DNA of 64,000 bases from positions 4,278,001 through 4,342,000 of the forward strand of contig NZ_WWGH01000001.1 of the NCBI RefSeq assembly GCF_009865135.1, read 5' to 3'. The stretch is from Streptomyces sp. SID8374 (GTDB lineage: Bacteria > Actinomycetota > Actinomycetes > Streptomycetales > Streptomycetaceae). This document shows positions 58,860 through 64,000 of the stretch, piece after piece. A program made the position numbers and the translations under genes. The notes beneath the pieces are model-generated. The model made no database searches. It was given only the letters and a program-made list of their open reading frames with translations, and was not told the origin of the DNA. The stretch's first letter is position 1; the number at the start of each line of letters is the position of its first letter.

Positions 58860-60812
58860 ATGCCCGGCCTGCTGCGTGACTACTTCGTCGTCCTGCCGGA
58901 CAGCGTGGCGGGCCACGCGGTGGCCGGGCAGCTTCCCGCACCGGACCCGACCGCACCGGAAGCGACCGCGGTGGTGGGCGACGTCCTGACCGTCGCCCAC
59001 CCCTCGGGCCGCCCCTGGGTCGTAGCCCGCCCCCTGGTCCGCAAGGTCAGCCACCTCCGCCGGGGCGACGACGCCCTCGTGCTCATCGGACCCGACCGCG
59101 TCCCCGAGCCCGTGCTCGCCGGCCTCCTGGAGGGCGTACGCGACCGGGCCGCCCTGGAACGCCGCCTCGCCCGGCTCCCCGGCCTGCACCACGTCGTCGC
59201 GCGCCTCTCCGGCGAGACCTGGATCCGGGGCACCGCCTCCGGCCTGCGCCGGATCTACCACGCCCGGCACGCCGAGGCCGGGACCCTCGCCTCCGACCGC
59301 CCGGCCGTCCTCGCCCGCCTGACCGGCGCGCCCCTGGACGACGGCGCACTCGCCCTGCGCATGCTGGACTTCCTGCCGCACCCCCTGAGCCGACGCGTCC
59401 TGTGGCGGGGCGTGCACGAGACCGGGGCCGGGTACGGACTGGCCCTGCCCGTCGCAGCACCGGGCACGGCCGCCGCCCCCGGCCCTCGCGAGTACCGCTG
59501 GTGGGAGCCCCCGCCACCGGAACTCCCCCTGGCGGAGGGGGCCCGAAGACTCGGGGACGCCGTCGCCGCCTCCGTACGGGCCCATGTCGGCGGCCTGGAC
59601 CGGATCAGCTGCGAGCTCTCCGGCGGCCTGGACTCGACGGCCCTCACCTTTGCCGCCCGCGCGACCGCCCCGGCCACGCTGTCCCTGCTGACGGTGGCCG
59701 CCCGGGACCGCTACAGCGAGGACGAGACGTGGGCGCGGAGGGCGGTGGAGACGGCGAACGGGAGCACCCCGGAAGTCGTAAGCCGGAGCGGTAAAGCCGC
59801 CCCGGACCTGGCCCACCACATCATCCCGGCCGACCAAGCCCCGTACTTCTACGCGGACTTGACCGCCACCTCCGCCGAGCTCAACGACGAACCGCTCCCC
59901 GTCGCCCCCGGCCGCGCCCGCGCGCACCTGCTCCTCAGCCGCGCCCACGCCACAGGCTCCCGCTACCACCTCACCGGCTACGGCGGCGACGAACTCTTCC
60001 TCGGCCTGCCCCACGCCTACCAGGACCTCTTCCACGGCAACCCCCTCACCGCCTGGAACCACCTCGGCGGCCTGCGCCACCAGCTCGGCTGGCCCCTCCT
60101 CCCCACCCTGAAGGCCCTGCTCAACCGCTCCACGTTCCCCCGCTGGCTGGCGGGCGCGGTCACCCCCGAACCCCAGCCGGTCACCCGGACCCCGCTCCTC
60201 TCCTGGGGCGTACGGCAGTCCCTGCGCCCGTGGTTCACGGACCACGCGAACGCCCTGATCGCCGAGGAGTTCCGGGCGGCCGCCGAGGAGGCCGAGCCGA
60301 TCGACCCGTGGCGGGGGCGGCATGTGGACATCGACGCGGTACGGATGGGGGCGCGGCACTTCCAGGCGATGGAGGACATCGGCATGACGATCGGGCTGCC
60401 GGTCGCCGCGCCCTTCTACGACGACCGGGTCCTGGAGGCGACCCTCGCCGTACGCCTGGCGGACCGGATCAGCCCCTGGCGCTACAAGCCGCTGCTCGTC
60501 GAGGCGATGCGCGGGGTGGTGCCGGATGCGCTGCTGGCCCGTACGACGAAGGACCACATGTCCTCCGACGAACACCAGGGCCTGCGCGAACACGCCCCGG
60601 AACTCGCCGACTTGTGGACCGGCTCCCGCCTCGCCGAACACGGCCTGGTGGACGCCCGCCACCTGCTCCGACTGGCGGCCGAACCCTTCTCACCCGTCCT
60701 GGTGGAGCACTCCATCAGCTCCACGGTGGCCGGGGAGACCTGGCTCCGTACGGCCGAGAACGCTTGGCCCACCCCCGAGTTGACCCCCACGACCACGACC
60801 AGCGAGGCATGA
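58860..60812 (+). CDS. lasC: Lasso cyclase (asparagine synthetase-like)
   Basis: 650 aa. The N-terminal glutaminase-like half lacks the catalytic Cys (starts MPGLLRDYFVVLPDS). The synthetase half has the PP-loop ISCELSGGLDSTALTFAA and YHLTGYGGDELFLGLPHAY. It adenylates the Glu9 side chain of the core and closes the ring with the N-terminal Gly. GAAAGGTG precedes the ATG. ATGA overlap with the RRE gene. Confidence 0.92.
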   Translation: MPGLLRDYFVVLPDSVAGHAVAGQLPAPDPTAPEATAVVGDVLTVAHPSGRPWVVARPLVRKVSHLRRGDDALVLIGPDRVPEPVLAGLLEGVRDRAALERRLARLPGLHHVVARLSGETWIRGTASGLRRIYHARHAEAGTLASDRPAVLARLTGAPLDDGALALRMLDFLPHPLSRRVLWRGVHETGAGYGLALPVAAPGTAAAPGPREYRWWEPPPPELPLAEGARRLGDAVAASVRAHVGGLDRISCELSGGLDSTALTFAARATAPATLSLLTVAARDRYSEDETWARRAVETANGSTPEVVSRSGKAAPDLAHHIIPADQAPYFYADLTATSAELNDEPLPVAPGRARAHLLLSRAHATGSRYHLTGYGGDELFLGLPHAYQDLFHGNPLTAWNHLGGLRHQLGWPLLPTLKALLNRSTFPRWLAGAVTPEPQPVTRTPLLSWGVRQSLRPWFTDHANALIAEEFRAAAEEAEPIDPWRGRHVDIDAVRMGARHFQAMEDIGMTIGLPVAAPFYDDRVLEATLAVRLADRISPWRYKPLLVEAMRGVVPDALLARTTKDHMSSDEHQGLREHAPELADLWTGSRLAEHGLVDARHLLRLAAEPFSPVLVEHSISSTVAGETWLRTAENAWPTPELTPTTTTSEA

Positions 60813-61066
60813 CTGTGAAGCTCAGAAAAGGCATAGCCGTCACGACGACCGAGTACGGAGGAGTGCTCCTCGACGAAAAGGACGGCAGCTACTGGCAGTT
60901 GAACGACACCAGCGTGATCGTGGTCGAGACCCTGGCGGCCGGCGAGGCCCCCGAAGCGGCCGTCGAACGTATCGTCGCGGAGTTCGACGTGGAGCGCGCC
61001 GAGGCGGAGTCGGACGTGGCCGAGCTGACCCGCCAGCTGGTCGAGGCGAAGATCCTGCGCCCATGA
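60809..61066 (+). CDS. lasB1: Lasso leader-binding RRE protein (PqqD-like)
   Basis: 85 aa. MTVKLRKGIAVTTTEYGGVLLDEKDGSYWQLNDTSVIVVETLAAGEAPEAAVERIVAEFDVERAEAESDVAELTRQLVEAKIL is the full winged-helix RiPP recognition element. It binds the YxxPxL leader motif and hands the precursor to the peptidase. A stand-alone RRE, as usual in actinobacterial (split B1/B2) lasso clusters. Confidence 0.92.
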   Translation: MTVKLRKGIAVTTTEYGGVLLDEKDGSYWQLNDTSVIVVETLAAGEAPEAAVERIVAEFDVERAEAESDVAELTRQLVEAKILRP

Positions 61067-61533
61067 CCACCGAGATGACGATGCCCCGCCGGGGCGCGGG
61101 CCCGGGCGGACTGCGGCTGCGTACCGCGATCGCCGCCGCGTTCGTCCTGGCCCGCTTCAAGCCGGGCCGCCTGCGCCGGGTGCTGGCGAGGTGCAGCAGG
61201 GGCGCGCGCCCGGCGACGTACGACGAGACGCTGGAGATGTACGAGGCGGTCACCGCCACCAGCCGCCGCTGCGCGGGCCGTTACGGCTGCCTGCCCCGCT
61301 CGGTGGCCATCGCGCTGGCGTGCCGGATGTCGGGGAGCTGGCCGGACTGGTGCGCGGGAGTCCGGACGGCACCGCCGTTCTCGCCGCATGCTTGGGTGGA
61401 GGCGGGGGGACGTACGGTCGGCGAGCAGGCGGAGTCGGCCGATCTGCGTCCTTTGATGGTGGTGTCGGTACGCGAGGGGGTTCCGGGTGAGCGCGGTGGC
61501 GGGGACGACGACGGGGGCGGACAGGCCTCCTGA
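61063..61533 (+). CDS. lasB2: Lasso leader peptidase (transglutaminase-like)
   Basis: 156 aa. The Cys-His catalytic elements are YGCLPRSVAIALACRMSGSWPDWCAGVRTAPPFSPHAWVEAGGRTVGE: Cys in GCLPRS, His in PHAWVE. It removes the leader after Thr-Ala so that Gly1 is free for ring closure. It overlaps the RRE gene by four bases and the exporter gene by 47. The acidic Gly-rich C-terminus beyond about residue 140 is dispensable-looking and lies in the overlap. Confidence 0.9.
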   Translation: MTTEMTMPRRGAGPGGLRLRTAIAAAFVLARFKPGRLRRVLARCSRGARPATYDETLEMYEAVTATSRRCAGRYGCLPRSVAIALACRMSGSWPDWCAGVRTAPPFSPHAWVEAGGRTVGEQAESADLRPLMVVSVREGVPGERGGGDDDGGGQAS

Positions 61534-63421
61534 GGGCGCGGAGACGCCGGGGGCGGGCGGGCGGCCCGAGGCCGTGGGGCCGACGGGGGCGGACGGGCGG
61601 CCCGAGGCCGTGGGAGTGCCGGAGGCGGACGGGCGGCCCGAGGCCGTAGGGGCGCGGGAGGAGACCGCATCGCCCTCCGAAGCGGGCGGGACCGGCCCGG
61701 CCCCTCTCCGCCTCCTCCTCACCCGGGTCCGCCCCCACCGCGGCGTACTCGTCCGCGCGGGCCTGCTCTCGCTCGCCGGCTCGGCGGCCGGGCTGGCGAT
61801 GCCGCTGATGGCGAAGTACGCGGTGGACGCGTTCGCCGCCGACCGCTCGCCCGTGACCCCGCTCGTGGCGCTCACCGCACTCGTCCTCGCGGGCGCCTGC
61901 CTCTCCGCGTACGGGCGTTACCTCATGGCCCGTACGGGAGAGGGCGTCGTCCTCCGCGCCCGCCACCAACTGGTCGGCCGCATCATGCGGTTGAAGGTCC
62001 CGGCGGTGGACCGCCTGACCCCCGGCGACCTGCAATCGAGGGTGACCAGCGACACCACCCTCCTCCGGACGGTCCTCTCCAGCGGCCTGGTCGAGTCGTT
62101 CAACAGCGTGCTGATGCTGCTGGGGACGGTCGCGTTCATGGCGTACATGGACGTCACGCTGCTGGGCGTGACGCTGGTGGTGATCGTCGGTATCGGAGCC
62201 GTAACCGCTCTGCTCATGCCGCGCATTCAGCGCGCGCAACTCCGCGCACAGGAGTCGGTCGGCGCGATGGGCGCGGCGCTGGACCGGGTGCTCCAGGCGT
62301 TCCGTACGGTCAAGGCGAGCGGCGCGGAGGAGCGCGAGACGGCGGCCGTGGCGGAGGCGGCACGCCATGCGCACGACCGGGGTGTCTCGGTGGCGAAGTG
62401 GTCCTCGGTCTCCGACGTCACGATGATGATGTCGATCCAACTGGCCTTCCTGGCCGTGCTGGGAGTGGGCGGGGCGCGGGTGGCGTCGGGCTCCCTGGAG
62501 ATCTCCTCGCTGATCGCGTTCCTGCTCTACCTCTTCTACCTGATGGGCCCGATCGGCGGCCTGGTCGAGGGCTGGACGGGCTTGCAGAGCGGCCTCGCCG
62601 CCGTACGCAGGATCGACGAGGTGGAGTCGCTGCCGGGCGAACCGGCGGAGGCTGTAGGCGAGTTGAAGGAGGGTGGCGGCCCCCTGCGCGTCACCTTCCA
62701 GGACGTGACCTTCGGGTACGGGGACGAGCGCGCCCCCGCCCACAAGGGCGTCACGTTCGACGTGCCGACGGGCGGGCTGGTGGCGCTGGTGGGCCCGTCG
62801 GGGGCGGGCAAGTCGACGGTGTTCAGCCTGCTGGAGCGGTTCTACGACCACGACGGCGGCACGATCACCGTGGACGGCCGGGACATCCGGGACTGGCCGC
62901 TGACGGAGCTGCGCGCCTCGCTCGCGTACGTGGAACAGGACGCCCCGGTCCTGGCCGGAACCCTCCGCGAGAACCTCCTCTTCGCGGCCCCCGACGCCCC
63001 GGAGGACCGGCTGACGGAGGCGGTGGCCCGCACCCGCCTGGACGCGCTGGTCGCCCGGCTGCCCGAGGGCCTGGACACGGCGGTCGGCCACCGGGGCGTC
63101 ACCCTCTCCGGCGGCGAACGCCAGCGCATCGCCATCGCCCGCGCCTTGCTGCGCCGCCCCCGGCTGTTGCTGCTGGACGAGGTGACCTCGCAACTGGACG
63201 CGGTCAACGAGCAGGCGCTGCGCGACGTCATCCTCGAACTGGCCGAGCAGGCAACGGTGTTGGTCATCGCCCACCGCCTCTCCACCGTCCGCCACGCCGA
63301 CCGTATCGTGGTCCTGGAGGAGGGCCGCGTCCGCACGGCGGGCACGCACGAGGAGCTGATCGCGTCGGACGACCTCTACCGCGAACTGGCGACGACGCAG
63401 CTGGCGGCGGAGGTGCGGTGA
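61487..63421 (+). CDS. lasD: ABC exporter of the lasso peptide
   Basis: 644 aa. After an odd N-terminal tail (below), six membrane helices (about 90-330) and a nucleotide-binding domain: Walker A VALVGPSGAGKSTVFSLL, signature TLSGGERQRIAIARAL, Walker B RLLLLDEVTSQLD, H-loop VLVIAHRLST. A homodimeric exporter giving export and self-protection. Residues 20-60 contain three near-repeats of GADGRPEAVG. The GTG start overlaps the peptidase gene; a later internal start would remove the repeats. Confidence 0.9.
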   Translation: MSAVAGTTTGADRPPEGAETPGAGGRPEAVGPTGADGRPEAVGVPEADGRPEAVGAREETASPSEAGGTGPAPLRLLLTRVRPHRGVLVRAGLLSLAGSAAGLAMPLMAKYAVDAFAADRSPVTPLVALTALVLAGACLSAYGRYLMARTGEGVVLRARHQLVGRIMRLKVPAVDRLTPGDLQSRVTSDTTLLRTVLSSGLVESFNSVLMLLGTVAFMAYMDVTLLGVTLVVIVGIGAVTALLMPRIQRAQLRAQESVGAMGAALDRVLQAFRTVKASGAEERETAAVAEAARHAHDRGVSVAKWSSVSDVTMMMSIQLAFLAVLGVGGARVASGSLEISSLIAFLLYLFYLMGPIGGLVEGWTGLQSGLAAVRRIDEVESLPGEPAEAVGELKEGGGPLRVTFQDVTFGYGDERAPAHKGVTFDVPTGGLVALVGPSGAGKSTVFSLLERFYDHDGGTITVDGRDIRDWPLTELRASLAYVEQDAPVLAGTLRENLLFAAPDAPEDRLTEAVARTRLDALVARLPEGLDTAVGHRGVTLSGGERQRIAIARALLRRPRLLLLDEVTSQLDAVNEQALRDVILELAEQATVLVIAHRLSTVRHADRIVVLEEGRVRTAGTHEELIASDDLYRELATTQLAAEVR

Positions 63422-63425
63422 GGGG

Positions 63426-63806
63426 TCAGCGGGCGTAGCTCTTGAGCTCCTCGGTGTAGCGGCCCGCTCGGGCGAGGGTGCCGTCCGGCGGGGCACGGCC
63501 ATTGCGGTATCCCCCGATCCGCAGCCCGCGCTCTCGGTAAAGCCGCAGCTCCGGCTGCTGCTGCATGCACTGCATCGCGACCCACATGATGATCTCGTCG
63601 TGATCCCCGTCCGGAACGGGCTTGACCTCTAGCTTTCCGTCGATGAGCTCAAGCGTCACGGTCTCGGGGGCCGAGCGGGCCAGCTGCTCGAATTCCTCGA
63701 CGGACAGCTGGGCGCGCGGTGCGTGATCGGCGGGGCTGGGGGGCATGGCGTCGCCTCCTCCCCTCCATCGTGCCCCGTCGGACCTGGGGACGAGCTGCAC
63801 GGTCAT
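63426..63806 (-). pseudogene. Truncated Uma2-family (DUF820) endonuclease-like gene
   Basis: 126 aa from the ATG at 63806 (GAAAGGAC upstream). AQLSVEEFEQLARSAPETVTLELIDGKLEVKPVPDGDHDEIIMWVAMQCMQQQPELRLYRERGLRIGGYRNGRA is the normal Uma2 N-terminal half. Family members are about 190 aa; here the sequence turns to PPDGTLARAGRYTEELKSYAR and stops before the PD-(D/E)xK-like catalytic strands. Probably inactive. Convergent with the exporter gene, whose stop is five bases away. Confidence 0.7.
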
Positions 63807-64000
63807 CGGTATGTCCTTTCGGGCCGGGGAACCAGCCCCGCCCGGACCGCGTTCATCCGCTCCCGTACCCCGGGCGCCTGCACGGCCCCCGGCGGACCCA
63901 CCGGCGGCTCGGGCACCGGCCCACGGCACTTCCGGCACAGGCCGCCGAGCAGCGCCTCCGGGGTGCCGGGGGCCCCGCACTCGCCGCACTCCAGGATGCG
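63803..64000 (-). CDS. Zinc-ribbon hypothetical protein, N-terminus off window
   Basis: The last 65 residues are visible: RILECGECGAPGTPEALLGGLCRKCRGPVPEPP, with four Cys (CxxC...CxxC) forming a zinc ribbon, then PGVRERMNAVRAGLVPRPERTYR. The stop overlaps the start of the Uma2-like gene (ATGA), so the two were one operon. Similar short zinc-ribbon tails occur in Streptomyces replication/transfer-associated proteins; no function is claimed. Confidence 0.65.
   Translation of the reverse strand, partial: RILECGECGAPGTPEALLGGLCRKCRGPVPEPPVGPPGAVQAPGVRERMNAVRAGLVPRPERTYR

Overview
The window is a high-GC actinobacterial chromosome segment, almost certainly Streptomyces. Codon use, Shine-Dalgarno starts and gene content all fit. 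From about 37 kb to 57.5 kb the order (terD, a GAF-PAS-GGDEF cyclase, nagK-nagA, otsB/otsA, gpgS, thrC, a sulfur carrier, csp, groEL2) matches from memory the core-chromosome neighbourhood around SCO4277-SCO4296 of S. coelicolor.

Region 1 (1-7150) is accessory DNA. The left 3.4 kb is a minus-strand operon of mobile-element genes: three proteins with DUF6907-like modules and an HNH-nuclease/sigma-region-2 fusion. It ends at a partial tRNA-Thr 3' half (3668-3726), and a second copy of that 3' half lies at 7069-7126. The interval between the copies holds an integrase stub, a 28-bp perfect inverted repeat, a frameshifted gene, and a two-gene CBASS-like module (CD-NTase/SMODS plus a four-helix S-4TM-type effector) in DNA visibly poorer in GC. 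I read this as tandem integration of two elements at one tRNA-Thr gene whose intact copy lies left of the window.

Region 2 (7180-20921) holds an apparently unassigned biosynthetic gene cluster. One tightly coupled minus-strand operon runs from 17472 to 8522: MFS exporter, ATP-grasp ligase, Fe(II)/2-oxoglutarate oxygenase, membrane desaturase/hydroxylase, PurD-like ATP-grasp ligase, EctB-like aminotransferase, and an ATP-grasp-rhodanese fusion. A divergent large SARP/NB-ARC/TPR regulator stands at its head. A terminator-like hairpin separates the operon from a small ferredoxin and a GPP34 gene. The logic suggests a ligase-built small peptide or modified amino acid derived from a diamino acid.

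Region 3 (21.1-37.3 kb) is mixed. It includes a MarR/MFS efflux pair with palindromic operators, an orphan class E/F-like sortase, several metabolic enzymes, a pentapeptide-repeat protein, a SenS/SenR two-component system divergent from the secreted haem sensor HbpS, a beta-propeller lipoprotein and an M1 peptidase lipoprotein.

Region 4 (37.3-57.6 kb) is core chromosome: M4 protease, TerD, ArfB, flavin reductase, a diguanylate cyclase, amino-sugar catabolism (nagK-nagA) with DasR-type dre sites, a solute-binding protein, trehalose and glucosylglycerate enzymes, thrC behind a SAM-I riboswitch, a CysO-like carrier ending in Gly-Gly-Cys, a cold-shock protein, and groEL behind CIRCE elements.

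Region 5 (57.7-63.4 kb) is a complete class II lasso peptide cluster: precursor with core GYFYGSYKEYWVRRII, cyclase, RRE protein, leader peptidase and ABC exporter, with a 12-bp-arm palindrome upstream. It closely resembles keywimysin. The right edge holds a truncated Uma2-family gene and a partial zinc-ribbon gene.
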